This document shows, one piece after another, positions 10,704-21,261 of a stretch of DNA of 64,000 nucleotides; the first letter of the stretch is position 1; each line of letters begins with the position of its first letter. The notes below the pieces were generated by a model that made no database searches, was not told the origin of the DNA, and was given only the letters and a program-made list of their open reading frames with translations. Both the position numbers and the translations under genes were made by a program. Where the stretch lies: assembly GCF_000213175.1 (NCBI RefSeq), contig NW_009799179.1:9639470-9703469 (forward strand), written 5' to 3'. Source of the DNA: Neurospora tetrasperma FGSC 2508. Taxonomy: Eukaryota; Ascomycota; Sordariomycetes; Sordariales; Sordariaceae.

Positions 10704-11957
10704 TTAGTGAGTGCCGTTGACACCGTTGGAGACACCATTGGCAGCATCCGCAACAGCGCGCTCCAAAGCCTGGAGGACATCGGCCTTGAGGTCCTCAGCA
10801 TCCTCAACACCGCAAGAAATGCGGACAAGATCATCAAAAATACCGACGGCCTCGCGCTGGGCCTTGGGGATACCAGCGTGGGTCATGGAGCTAGGAATCT
10901 CGCAGAGGGACTCGACACCACCGAGGGACTCGGCAAGAGTGAAGATCTTGGTGTACTGGCAGAACTTCTCAGCAGCAGCGTGGCCGCCGTGGATGCGGAA
11001 GCTCAACATGCCACCACCCATACCGTTGCGGTGCTGCTTGAGAGCAATGGCGCGGTGGGGGTGCGACTCAAGGCCGGGGTAGTTGACCGAGATGACAAGA
11101 GGGGAAGCCTCGAGGGCATGGGCAATGGCGGTCGCGTTGGTAGTGGCCTCACGAGCACGGAGATGGAGGGTCTTGGCTCCACGGTGGGCGAGCCACGAGT
11201 CAAAGGCAGAGGGGACGGCGCCGATGGCGTTCTGGAGGAAGGAGAGGCGGGCATAGAGCTCGTCGCTATTGAAGGCGGCAACACCCATGACCACGTCCGA
11301 GTGGCCGTTGATGTACTTGGTCACACTGTGGACGACGATATCGGCACCATGGTCTAGCGGGTTCTGGACGTAGGGGCTCAGGAAGGTGTTGTCGACCACG
11401 ACCAGGATGCCACGCTCATGGGCGGCGGTAGCGACGGCGCGGATATCCACAAGGCGCAGGGTCGGGTTGCTGGGGGTCTCGATCCACACGAGCTTGGTGG
11501 CATCGGTGATGTGGTCGCGGATGTCCACCTCGATCTCGGGAGTGAAGGTAACCTTGACGCCGTGGGCCTTGGCAACCTGGGTGAAATAACGGTGGGTGCC
11601 GCCGTAGACGTCCGAGACCGAGATGACGTGGGAGCCAGCGGCGAGCGACTGGAGGATGTTGGCCGTGGTGGCACTGCCGGACGAGTAGGCGAGGGCATAC
11701 TTGGCGTGCTCGAGAGCAGCAACCATCTTCTCAAAGTTGGCGCGGTTGGGGTTGCTGCTGCGCGAGTACTCGAACTCGCCGACGGGCTTGCCGACGGCCG
11801 TCTGGGCAAAGGTGGTGGAGAGCGAGATGGCCTCGATCACGGCGCCAGTGGCGGGGTCGTGCGGGGATCCCGCATGGACGGCGAGCGTACCGAACCCATG
11901 GACGGGCGAGGGAGCGCGGGGGGGAGTGGTAATGGGGTGGTCGCTGGAGGCAGTCAT
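10704..11957 (-). CDS. cys-16: Cystathionine gamma-lyase
   Basis: A PLP enzyme that cleaves L-cystathionine to cysteine, 2-oxobutyrate and ammonia, the last step of reverse transsulfuration. The gene is a single exon of 417 aa, the usual length of the Cys/Met-metabolism PLP family. Visible motifs are YSRSSNPNR (phosphate and active-site arm), the SSGSATTANI and YGGT cofactor region, VDNTFLSPY with the PLP-ring Asp at about 189, and the PLP-binding Lys at 214 in SVTKYINGHSDVV. Near the C-terminus are SLGGVESL and PSSMTHAGIP, typical of gamma-lyases. The N-terminal 20 residues are Ser/Thr/Pro-rich and not mitochondrial-like, so a cytosolic enzyme is expected. The family cannot be split cleanly from cystathionine gamma-synthase or beta-lyase by eye, but the whole sequence is most like yeast Cys3. 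The symbol follows the Neurospora name I recall for this enzyme. Two CYS3-like sites lie upstream. Confidence 0.93.
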   Translation of the reverse strand: MTASSDHPITTPPRAPSPVHGFGTLAVHAGSPHDPATGAVIEAISLSTTFAQTAVGKPVGEFEYSRSSNPNRANFEKMVAALEHAKYALAYSSGSATTANILQSLAAGSHVISVSDVYGGTHRYFTQVAKAHGVKVTFTPEIEVDIRDHITDATKLVWIETPSNPTLRLVDIRAVATAAHERGILVVVDNTFLSPYVQNPLDHGADIVVHSVTKYINGHSDVVMGVAAFNSDELYARLSFLQNAIGAVPSAFDSWLAHRGAKTLHLRAREATTNATAIAHALEASPLVISVNYPGLESHPHRAIALKQHRNGMGGGMLSFRIHGGHAAAEKFCQYTKIFTLAESLGGVESLCEIPSSMTHAGIPKAQREAVGIFDDLVRISCGVEDAEDLKADVLQALERAVADAANGVSNGVNGTH

Positions 11958-12093
11958 TTTGTCTGATTTAATTTGGCGATCTTGCTCGATTGGCGCGATT
12001 TGAGAGGGAGGGAGGGTCCGATTGCGCGGGTAGGGCGTCTAGGTACCGTCTAGCTGCGTAGTTGGTGTCGGTAGTTGCGGAGATGTGACGGAG

Positions 12094-12103
12094 ATGGCGC
12101 CAA
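12094..12103. promoter_or_regulatory. CYS3-like sulfur regulator site, 9 of 10 bases
   Basis: ATGGCGCCAA matches the Neurospora CYS3 bZIP consensus ATGRYRYCAT at nine of ten positions. It lies about 137 bp upstream of the cystathionine gamma-lyase start. The consensus is from memory of the published work; function at this site is inferred. Confidence 0.45.
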
Positions 12104-12235
12104 TTGGTGATGGCTCGGTCGACGGTCGGCGTGGTGGTTGCGGTTTCGGGGCTGAAGATGGAGAGAATGACGGACTTCTTATGGGTTGTGCCTTTTTTTT
12201 TGCGGGCCGGCTCAATTGTGTGATGGAATTTGGCG

Positions 12236-12245
12236 ATGGCGCAAT
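12236..12245. promoter_or_regulatory. Second CYS3-like site, 9 of 10 bases
   Basis: ATGGCGCAAT matches ATGRYRYCAT except at one position, about 280 bp upstream of the cystathionine gamma-lyase start. Two such sites within 150 bp of each other suggest sulfur-limitation control. Confidence 0.4.
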
Positions 12246-14640
12246 TCAGGTTTTTTGCCGCGGATCCACCCCCACACTGTTTCTTTACTCTTTCTGTTTT
12301 GGGACTCAGCACTTGAATTACAATGGAAGTAGTGTAGAATCTGCGACTGTGATGAAGACGCTTTCTCTTTTATATCGACAATTGTTGGACATGGACGAAG
12401 CGGTCAACTCGAATGACGACTCTGACCAAAGTGTTGTCGTGATTGCTCAGCAGGATTGGGTAATCATTAGCACCACTGACACCATCGACGACCAACAGCA
12501 ACCACACTCGTAAGCCAGCTACTGGCACTATCGAATGATCAACTAACACTCAATCGAACCGATACTGGCCGCGCAGAACGGCTTTTCCGAGCGGTCACAA
12601 CAAGATGGGCGTTCGTGGCTTGGGTGAGGCGCGCATCTCAACCTTGTCCTAGGCCTATTTCTGGTACCCTATCTGGTCGTGTTGTCGGCTTCTGGCTGGC
12701 TACACGATCTTGACCGAAAGTCCACCGTAGTCTTTTTTCGAGGTGCACATGGCAGTGCGGGAAAACCAAAAAGAGAGCCATTGGAAGCCATGGAAATAGG
12801 TAGGTAGGACTATGGCGGGATGCATGATGTCGGTGTGACACGCAACGGCACTGTTGTGTAATGTGTAATACCTGAAGTAGTGTAGTGTATCCTGAATCTT
12901 GATCCGATGATGGATGACTTTCATCCGATCGATGGCCAAGTGTTTTGAAAGTTTAATATTTCTTGGCGTAAAGTCTATGGCAACTTGCGACGGCTTGGAA
13001 TTAGTGTACATGAATACGCCTTGCGCAAAGCCAAGAGAGACTCAAACACAATTGCGCCCTTGTCATTGCATTGATGACAAACGAGTCCGAGGTGTGAGGC
13101 TGCTGACATATGTCTCTGTAGTTACTTGCCTTGGTAGAGAGATCCTCGAAAGGGTTTGTGACTTTAGTGTATCAAGATCCCAATATCAACGTCTCCCGTC
13201 TCGGCCCTGAGCATCAAAGCAATGCTTGGTGGTAATCGTGCTTCCCCATTCAAATTCATGTTCAACGCGCCGTGTTGGCAGATCACTCCATCATTCAGAC
13301 CCGATAGACCCAACAGCGTGGACGTGGGGTAAAAAAGGTCAGATCAGAGGGATGCTCATCGTGTAAGCCCCGCGGTAAGGGATCATGGCGATTTCCCACG
13401 ATTTACAGTCTACGTTTCCGTGAAGCCGGCTGTCGAGAAACAAAAGGCAACGGGATGGGATTGTCGAGTCAATTTGGCCAAAAGGTGGAGGGGACCCAAC
13501 TGGCGATTGAAGAGCCTATCACAACAAGTCAGTCAGTCCTCACCCACCATGGAAATCGGACAGCATGGATGCTGAGGGGCCCAGAGGGTCCACTGAATAA
13601 CCTCAAGAAAGGTACAGCTTAAGGACAGCACGTGTGTCTCATCCGATGCTTCTACACGTGTAGAGTGGAAGTATTTTAGCGTAGATGAAGGTCAATCCGT
13701 GCGTCATCAAATATTTCAATGCTCTTTTTTCGGATATCTCACCCAAGATACACAGACTCTCTTGTGCAGGGAACTCGACCATTCACGCCCTTAGCTGTCA
13801 CTGCCCGTTTAAGTACAATTGACCCTATTCACAGCCGGACATGTGTCGACGGAACCTCTGACAATCCGACTCGTTGCACATTTCTCCCCAGTTCCCCAGG
13901 TTTTGGCAGTCAGCCTTGAATAACCACAGGAATGAACCGCTGAGCCTATGGCACGCGAGCTGCTTGCCCTTTACGAATTGGCTGGAGACGGGTGGCGGCA
14001 CATGAGCCAATGGGTGTTTCCAGTCTCGATTCAGTCTCACCTGGTTTGTGTCTTTTCGCTGGTTGATATGTACCAGGCAGTTGCCTGTCAAAACTGCATC
14101 GTATCATTGAATCTGTCACTGCCTACCTGGAGGAGGAACATTCCGTACATGTAACGAAGCCATCCCTCCACTTTCCCGTGGCCCTACGCTACACAGTACA
14201 CACAGACGGCAGACATGCCCATTGGCGGTCCCCTTTCCCCGTGCTTTCTTGACAAATGATCGTCCCGTCATTCTCTCCCTGCGCTCCACAAGTAGCGGCC
14301 CCACTCGGATCCGGTCCATCAGTTGGGAATGGCGTCATTTGATTGGCCTAACCAAAGCCCTGGATGAACGACGAGCAACAACTACGGGGTAACGACGGGG
14401 GCATTGACGGGGACGGGAATTGCGCGTCCGTCACCGAGATCCTCCTCCCAAAGTCGATTCTTCGTTGTCTCTTGATTCTCCGGTCTCGTCAAAAGCTTCA
14501 CCGTGATCTCCTCGCCAGTTCAGCCCGACAATTGCAGTCCAGCTTCCCGGCCACCGTAATATGGAATCCCGGGTTCTTCCAAACCGCCACCAAAGGCATT
14601 AATACAATAAGAGATACCTTACAACAACCAAAACATCAAG

Positions 14641-16274
14641 ATGCCTCCGCGTCGTTCCCACAAAAAGTCGAGGGCAGGTTGCCGCCGTTGCAAGTCGAGG
14701 AAGATCAAGGTATCTACAATCCATCGAAGAACAAAATAGCCAGACATCAAACATGGCTAACCCTTACTTGTTCTTCCACCTCCATCTAGTGCGATGAGGT
14801 GCATCCTCGATGCGGCAACTGCGTCAAGCACGGCGTCCCCTGCGACTTTGAACATCCCGAAATCATCCCCGAGCTTCAAGCTGCCCAAACTGCCTCCGTA
14901 TCGAGTCCGTCGACCGCCGCCGGAACCCCTTATACTCCGGCATATTCTCCCGGCGCCGAGTCCGTATCGAATGCGTCGACATCGCGCTTCCAACGAGCAC
15001 CGCCCTTGTGCCGCTCACCACCCTCCCAAGCTCTCTCGACAACCACTCCGGTCGCCCACCGAATGCTCGAGTTGAGATTGATGCATCACTACACCGCCAT
15101 GACATGCAAGACTTTTACCTTCACCGCCCCCACCACGGAGCACATATGGAAGATTACCGTGCCAGGCATGGCTTTTTCGGGCTCTCAACACCTCACAGAT
15201 GCCATTCTCGCCGTCGCCGCCCTTCATCTGCGAAGTCAATCCCCAAACGACAAAGACCTAGTCCGCGCTTCGCACGCATACATGGCGGCCTCTCTGGCCG
15301 AATACAGCGCAACACTTACCAAGGGCATCGACAGTACCAACGCCGAATCCCTCTTCCTAACCGCCTCCCTCATCGCTTTCCAATCAACAGCCACCCGCGT
15401 CTTCATGAAAGACGAATTGAACCTCGCTCAAGCAACCGGGAAGTACACCGAGGATTTCAACAAGCAAGGCCGATATTCAGCAGCTGGGTGCTACTCGATC
15501 CCCTTCTCGTGGTTCCACTCCTTCCAGGGCGTCAAAGCTGTCACCGCCGCCTCCTGGCAATGGCTACGCACCAGTCCCGTAGTAACAGAGGTGATCAACT
15601 CCCAAGTCGTCTTGCAACTCGACCTGGGGCTTAACCGTCCTACCTTCTTCGGCCATCTTCTAGATGATTTGAGTGAAGAGTTGGAAGAAATGGCCAACCC
15701 CTCAGGACCAGCATCATTACACCCCGATTCACCCGGACAACCCTTTCAACAGCGCCGAGTACCTGCTTCCCCAGAACTGGTGACCAGCACTCGCCAAGCA
15801 TACCAGCATGCCGTCGCCGTGCTCAACTGGGCGCATAAAATCCCCCATAAAGGCGCGCCGCTAGCGTTTCCAGCAACTGTATCCAAGCGCTTCATCGAAT
15901 TGCTAGAAGAGCGCCGCCCGCGGGCCCTTGCTATTCTCGCATGTTTCTTCGCCCTTCTCAAGTCCCTCGACTCAGTATGGTGGCTGCACGGCATGGCCCG
16001 CCGAGAAGTGTTGGGCGTGGTGTCTCTCTTCAACAGTGACTATTTTGGCCCAGAGGCCTACAGCAAATGGTGGCCGCACCTGGAATGGGCGATGCGGATT
16101 GCGCTGTACGAAACGCCGGACGGCAGCTCGACGATACCCCCTGAGGTGTGGGGGGCAGATTGGTACGCGGAGGAACAGGCGCTGGAGGGTCAGGGTGGAC
16201 ATAGCTATTACCGGCATATTGAGTTGCTGTGCCAGACGGGGAACTCGACGAGAAGCATTCCTGAGGTTCCCTGA
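14641..16274 (+). CDS. Zn2Cys6 binuclear-cluster transcription factor
   Basis: A fungal DNA-binding regulator of about 517 aa. The exons are 14641-14709 and 14790-16274, with an 80-nt intron inside the zinc cluster (donor GTATCT, acceptor CTAG). The join gives the six-Cys pattern C14-x2-C17-x6-C24-x6-C31-x2-C34-x6-C41, preceded by a basic MPPRRSHKKSRAGC stretch. A Ser/Thr/Pro linker (about residues 50-95) leads to an LRLMHHYTAMTCKTF segment and a long alpha-helical region typical of the fungal-specific transcription factor domain. Zinc clusters of this form, with HPRCGNCVKHGVPCDF, are common in Upc2-like sterol or stress regulators, but the target genes cannot be told. The start at 14641 is directly before the basic region and has AAG before the ATG. 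Its nearest neighbours give no functional hint. Confidence 0.88.
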
Positions 16275-18240
16275 GTAAACAGCCATTGATAAGAACGTGA
16301 CACAACCAAAGGTGACGGACGGTATGAAGACCAAAGCGAGGAGGCAAAACCCCGAGAACAAGAGGAACACACGCCTAAGGACCACCGCCGGTAGGTGGTC
16401 CCTTTATATAGGCTTCCGGGAATACGAATACGATCCAAGTGGGACACTGGTTGATATCTATTGGTGTCACATACCCGGACGGCGGGCGTTGCCGGACGCA
16501 GACGTCAAATTCCGCGCCTATCAAACCGGCGGAACCGAACCTAACCGAGGAGAGGAGCAGATGTGTGGCTTCCCCCTTCTCGTAAGAACGCCATTCCAGC
16601 ACGCTGACAAGGCATCACCAAGTCGAAAGAAGAACGTCAAACACATATAACTTTGACATAGACACGCGCCAGGATGGGGCGCCAAAGATTGGAAAGAACA
16701 TTACAACATCATTGTCTTTTTTCTTATTAAACCATAGCAGAGGCGTTGAGGGAAATTCTTCACTATACTATATTAAGGAAACGAGAAGACATAGAAACGG
16801 GGATCTGAAGAAGGGGGGTGATTGAACCCGGGGTTGGGGTGGCGGAGAGACTTTGGAAGCTGGAAGTTGGAAGTTGGATGATACCCATGTGAAGAAGAGA
16901 TGATGGATTGGAGAAAGAAATTTCATGAAGCTTTGGATGCTCTTTTTCTGTGTGTGTGCATGTGTCTGGCCAGAGTCAGAGAAAGGACATCGGATCGGAT
17001 CTGGGATCTGGGATCTGTTCACTTGAACAGTCAGATGTGAAACTCCTATCTAGCTACTATATTGTAATGGGTAGGGATTTGGATATCTACTGCATTAAAT
17101 ACAAATAAAATACATGATCTCAGCTGCTCAGGATGGAATGAGAAGACTCTATCTTATGCCGATCCCATTGCTTCTAATCAGCTTCAAATCTCTGTAGGTG
17201 GCCCAGCTCTAAGTGTCTCGAGAGATTTTTGTGGTAACTTGTCTAGAGAACATAATGTCGAGTCTTGACTCCTCGGTGAGACTAGCTTTAGGTTCAGTTC
17301 AGACAAGCATAGGGAAACTAGGTAAACTCATAGTCAAAAAACTACTGTCCCCCCTTACCATGTTGGATATGTGGGGGGGGGGGGGGCCACTCTACCTACC
17401 AAACACAGTTCCTAGTACAGGCATTTCTTTCATAGGTAACCTTGCAGTCAACAAGATGTAATTGATCATTCTCGGCATGGACATTTGTTATCCTTCTTGA
17501 TTTAAAATCAAATCAGTTTGGAGACTGCCTCACCAATAACCCCATCTAGGCGTTACCAAGCCGAGGATAGAAACACTGATTATTCTAGGTCTGTTTTTCC
17601 CTATAGCTGTATATAATCATGAAATTGTTTCGTTCCTTTCTAGGATCATAGATAGTTGAAATGTAGCAAGGTAGGTATCAAGGTACAATAGGGAAATAGG
17701 GGAATAACATGAGTGCCATGTGATAGTAGGCAGTGTGGTGACAATACTAGTATATTCTTCCAAAGAGAGCTGTAGCATGGAATAGCTGGTTTACGAATGA
17801 GAATGGCAAGACAATGGAACACACCATCGAGTTTGGTGATCTCTATAGCCTAGCCAAACTCGGTCGGTCGGTCGGTCGGTCCTATGGTCCCAGTATTGGG
17901 TGGTATAAGTAGCACGTAGATACTGGATGTCTAGGTCTAAGATTTGTAACATCTACCATTTACCGGCTTTAGCAAGTCAATTTCACAAACAACCCATCCA
18001 TCCATAACTCCAGCATTTGGCTTTACTTCTTTTGGATGGTCTGATCTGATCTGGCTTCAATGTTCATCTTCCCCAAGAGCAGCAGCAGCAAATGATATAT
18101 GATATAATGTAACAAAACTAAAAACTCCCAAAAACGCCTTGTGTCTTGGTGGATGATCGCAACAGTTGTGAGAAAAAAAAAAACGATTACACCTCCTCCT
18201 TTCTTCGCCTTATTCTCCCCACTCCCTATTCTTGCTCAAC
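16275..18240. other. Convergent spacer, AT-richer, no gene seen
   Basis: This lies between the 3' ends of the Zn2Cys6 gene and RPF2. It has an uninterrupted run of 14 G at about 17373-17386 and a (CGGT)n run at 17860-17881. Base composition is visibly richer in TA steps at 17040-17760 than in the genes. No open frame carries a domain. Confidence 0.4.
17860..17881. repeat. (CGGT)n tetranucleotide microsatellite
   Basis: Five tandem copies of a CGGT unit in the spacer downstream of the Zn2Cys6 gene. Confidence 0.7.
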
Positions 18241-19471
18241 TCAAAATTCAACAACATCCCTCGCCTTCTTCTTCCTCGGCCCCACGATCCTGTCACTGAC
18301 CTCCTTGACGCCCTCCATCGGCATGTCCGCATCATCAAAGTCCTCATCCACCACATCCCTGCTCCTCTTGAGACCCTTCATCTTTCTCGTCTGCAACTCG
18401 CTAAGATCCAGCTTGCCCATATGGATCCTACCAATCTTGTCACCGATGCTATCCATGCTGATGTTCTTCTTGGTGCGCTCCTCGTTGGTCTTGGGCTTGC
18501 GCATCGCCTCCTTGAGCATGTCCGCGTCGGGCTGCTGGAGACGGCCGAGGCGGAAGTCCATGCGGGGACCGTGCTCTTCGACTTCGACTCGGGGGAGCTT
18601 CTGGCCGGAACGCTTGGTGCGGATCAGGTAGGCGCGCAGGTGGAGGGTGGGTTTTGTCGAGGGGTCCGAGGGGTCGGTGGAGGAGGAAGTGGGCTCGTCG
18701 GCGGAAACGACAACGCAGTACTGCAGACCCTCGACGTCGATCTTGTCTGAGGGCTCGCCGCGGAAGAAGTCGATGAGCATGGATTTGGCGGTGGTGAAGG
18801 CGTTGGGGACGGGGGATTCGCTATGGTACTCGGTTAGCTACCAACATTCACTACTCCTTCCTGTATATCACAAAACCGGGGGACATACAAAGCAGTACCG
18901 GCGAACACCATCAAAGGCTTGGTGCCAACGGGCACCTTCTTGGTCTTGAACTGGGCGATGCTGCGGAAGGTCTCGGGGTCGAGGTAAAACTCGAGCATGT
19001 CGAGCATCTTGTAGTCGAAGGTACGGCAGAAGGTGATGGTGTGGGGTCTCTTCTTGCTGCTGGAGCCGAAGAGGATGAGCGAGGTGTCGTTCTTCTCGGA
19101 GAAGAAGGTCAAGGAGCTGGCATCCTCGAAGGGGTGGACGGGGTTCTTCTTGTGGAAGCGCTTGGCGTGGGTTTGGCGCAGCGAGTAGAGATCTTGCATG
19201 GCATCTTGGGTCTGCGGACTGTATTAGATTTTGATGATACCATCAAAATAGGAGGAGAGGATATGGAGGAGGCGACATACGACTTGGCTGCAGGTAGTGC
19301 CGCGAAGGAAGAGGGCGGTCTTGGGGTTCTCGTTGAGCTTGGGGGCACGCTTCTCGAGCGCCCTCTTGGAACGGGCTGTCCGCGGCTTGCTGTGAGGGGG
19401 GAAAAGGACTGTCAGCTATCGTTCGGTATGTACCATTGTCATGATCGATTGACCTACACTTGGCGGAGCAT
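18241..19471 (-). CDS. rpf2: Ribosome biogenesis protein Rpf2, Brix domain
   Basis: Rpf2 works with Rrs1 in the nucleolus to load the 5S RNP (5S rRNA, uL18, uL5) into pre-60S particles. Four exons on the minus strand: 19471-19458 (only 14 nt), 19389-19281, 19211-18889 and 18820-18241. The introns are 68, 69 and 68 nt. The spliced product is 341 aa, normal for the family. It starts MLRQVKPRTARSKRALEKR, then ENPKTALFLRGTTCSQV, LYSLRQTHAKRFHKKN, and SLILFGSSSKKRPHTITF (Brix core, about residues 28-230), and ends in a Lys/Arg-rich tail with KKKARDVVEF. The first donor is fixed by frame: CAAGT|GTAGGT gives the conserved MLRQVKP, whereas CAA|GTGTAG two bases earlier shifts the frame. The acceptor of intron 3 (CCATAG) gives GTAFESPVPNAFTTAKSM. 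Confidence 0.92.
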
Positions 19472-21187
19472 TTCGGCGGTCTGGTTATGCGATAACGGTA
19501 GTGGGTGGATTGGGTAGCTATCGCAAGGTGGTGATGTGGACTGGGGACTGTCTCCTTCACCTGCAAATCGTCGTCGTGATGATCGAGCAAAGAAATTCCA
19601 GAACGGCGCTTATCGATAAGAGGAGACCTTGAACTCAAAATTTTGTGGGGCGGGTGGGGTCAATGTTGTCCGCTCGTCCACTGGGCGCTGGCTTTCCCCT
19701 GCCTGTCGTTCAGGGGTTCACGGGCTGTTAGGTTCCATTTCACGCCTCAACGTCACTGCAACGGCAACCAAAAACATTTCCATTTCTGCCGTCTCATCGG
19801 CACAATTAGGTTGGTGATAAGAGTCAACCTTGACCTAGTTATTCTGATCACTCGATAATCACTTGCTCTTTGGAAACAAGCATTGAGCAGATCAATTGCC
19901 GAGTCAGCAACATCACAAAACTCTGGCATCACATTCACAAAATTGGCACAGTTGAGAACACTCCGAATATACAAAAGCTGTCATATTGGGAGAGTGTTTT
20001 CTTACACTCCGGGTGCACAATACGAATTTCTTGAAACTTGTCTACTCTGATTCAGAACCAAATTTCTCCAGTTATTGCTCCCGGCGAGTATCAAGAATGC
20101 TCTTATCCACCTACTACGTACGTACATGGCCTGTCTTGCTCTAACACCATGAAGCAGTATAGTAAAGCTACTCTCACAATGACCCAACATCATCTATTTC
20201 GCCATGTCCTCTCTCTCTCGTGATCGTCTTGACCGGACCATACATGTAGGATATCCATCCAACCTGATGAGACTCCCCGGTCTCTTTCCCAATCACGTCC
20301 AAACAGCCCGTACCCATCCATACTTGCATTGTACAACCTCCGGAACGCACATTTTTTGTGATGCCTTCTTTTACCGTTGTTCCATAGATCCTCGGCACTT
20401 CTTTCACCGCCTCCGCCTCCGTCTTCACTACTATGTATGCCACCGGGAAGTTACTTTCCAACGGTTTTGAAAAGGGCGATTGCATTCTCGTCAAGCCCAG
20501 CCCGTGCCGCTGAAACTGAAACTGAAACTGCCCGCAGCTGTATGTATGTACATGTGGAGTGTTCGGAAACTCGGGCATATGAAGGAATGCATTTTCGAAA
20601 AGTTCTATGCAGTCTCCCGCGACCGAGAATGGAGGTAAAGACAAAGGCACTGACTGGGATGCAAGTAAACTGTTGTGACTCGCGAACTCGTTGTAAGCAT
20701 GTTCCCGTGAGGTGTGGTGCGGTGGGAGAAGAGAGGTTTGGTTTGGATGCGGGTTGTTCCGTGCAGGCGCTCGGGGAGGGACTCGGACTGGACAGGTAAA
20801 CTGATATCGTGAGTTGATGGAAAGGAAGGAGTCTTCAGGATAGGAGGTATTGATAATAGTACGTCATTATAGTACCATCATTTCAGAAAAAGTTTTGGTC
20901 GTTCACGGTTTTGGTTTTTCAAATGGTGTCAAGAAAAGTTGGTGATGACAAAAGCATTTGTTGTTACTTGGCGATGGGGTGTTCCATGGTCAAAACATCA
21001 ACGTCTCGGGATTGTCTGTTTGACCAGTAACACCGCACATCAAGGACCAGTCCCTTCACCTTACACCATGACATTCGTCATTAGAATGTACCTGACCTTC
21101 AAAAAGAAAAAGGTTCATCAATCCTAAGACAATAGACAAACACATTATGTAATAAAAAATGCAAAAATTCAAAAAGAGAATGTTGAT
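19472..21187. other. Intergenic spacer upstream of RPF2
   Basis: The first part should hold the RPF2 promoter read leftward. No other gene is established apart from the doubtful minus-strand frame listed separately. The last 60 bases before the tRNA are A-rich on the plus strand (T-rich downstream of the tRNA), fitting a Pol III terminator. Confidence 0.4.
20174..20578 (-). CDS. Doubtful ORF, about 134 codons from its first ATG, unknown
   Basis: A minus-strand open frame runs without a break from a GTG at 20650 to the stop at 20174; the first ATG lies at 20578. The translation has a short FQFQFQ repeat, a segment VAYIVVKTEAEAVKEVPRIYG and an acidic C-terminus. I recognise no domain. It stands alone in a spacer, and its codon third positions are less GC-rich than in the certain genes, so it may be chance. 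Confidence 0.2.
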   Translation of the reverse strand: MPEFPNTPHVHTYSCGQFQFQFQRHGLGLTRMQSPFSKPLESNFPVAYIVVKTEAEAVKEVPRIYGTTVKEGITKNVRSGGCTMQVWMGTGCLDVIGKETGESHQVGWISYMYGPVKTITRERGHGEIDDVGSL

Positions 21188-21261
21188 CTCCCTCGGTAAG
21201 GATCGAACTTACAGCCTCCAGATTAACAGTCTGACGCGCTAGCCAATTGCGCCACGAGGGA
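21188..21261 (-). tRNA. tRNA-Asn (GUU)
   Basis: Read on the minus strand, the 74-nt sequence folds as a standard cloverleaf. The acceptor stem is TCCCTCG paired with CGAGGGA, with discriminator G. The D-stem is GCGC/GCGC, the anticodon stem TCAGA/TCTGG with loop CTGTTAA (anticodon GUU), and the T-arm GTAAG-TTCGATC-CTTAC. The variable loop is 5 nt and there is no intron. A and B boxes are both present, so it looks functional. Confidence 0.93.

Larger units (their letters stand above)
11958..14640. other. Divergent promoter region between cystathionine gamma-lyase and the Zn2Cys6 regulator
   Basis: This 2.7-kb spacer separates two divergently transcribed genes and must hold both promoters. The left part carries two CYS3-like sites. 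The 142-codon frame at 12085-12513 has no domain and overlaps the gamma-lyase promoter, so I do not call it. The last 300 bases are pyrimidine/A-rich and lead into the regulator's start. Confidence 0.5.

Noticed and set aside
10620-11357. 245-codon plus-strand frame over the cystathionine gamma-lyase gene
   Set aside because: Antisense shadow of a certain enzyme gene.
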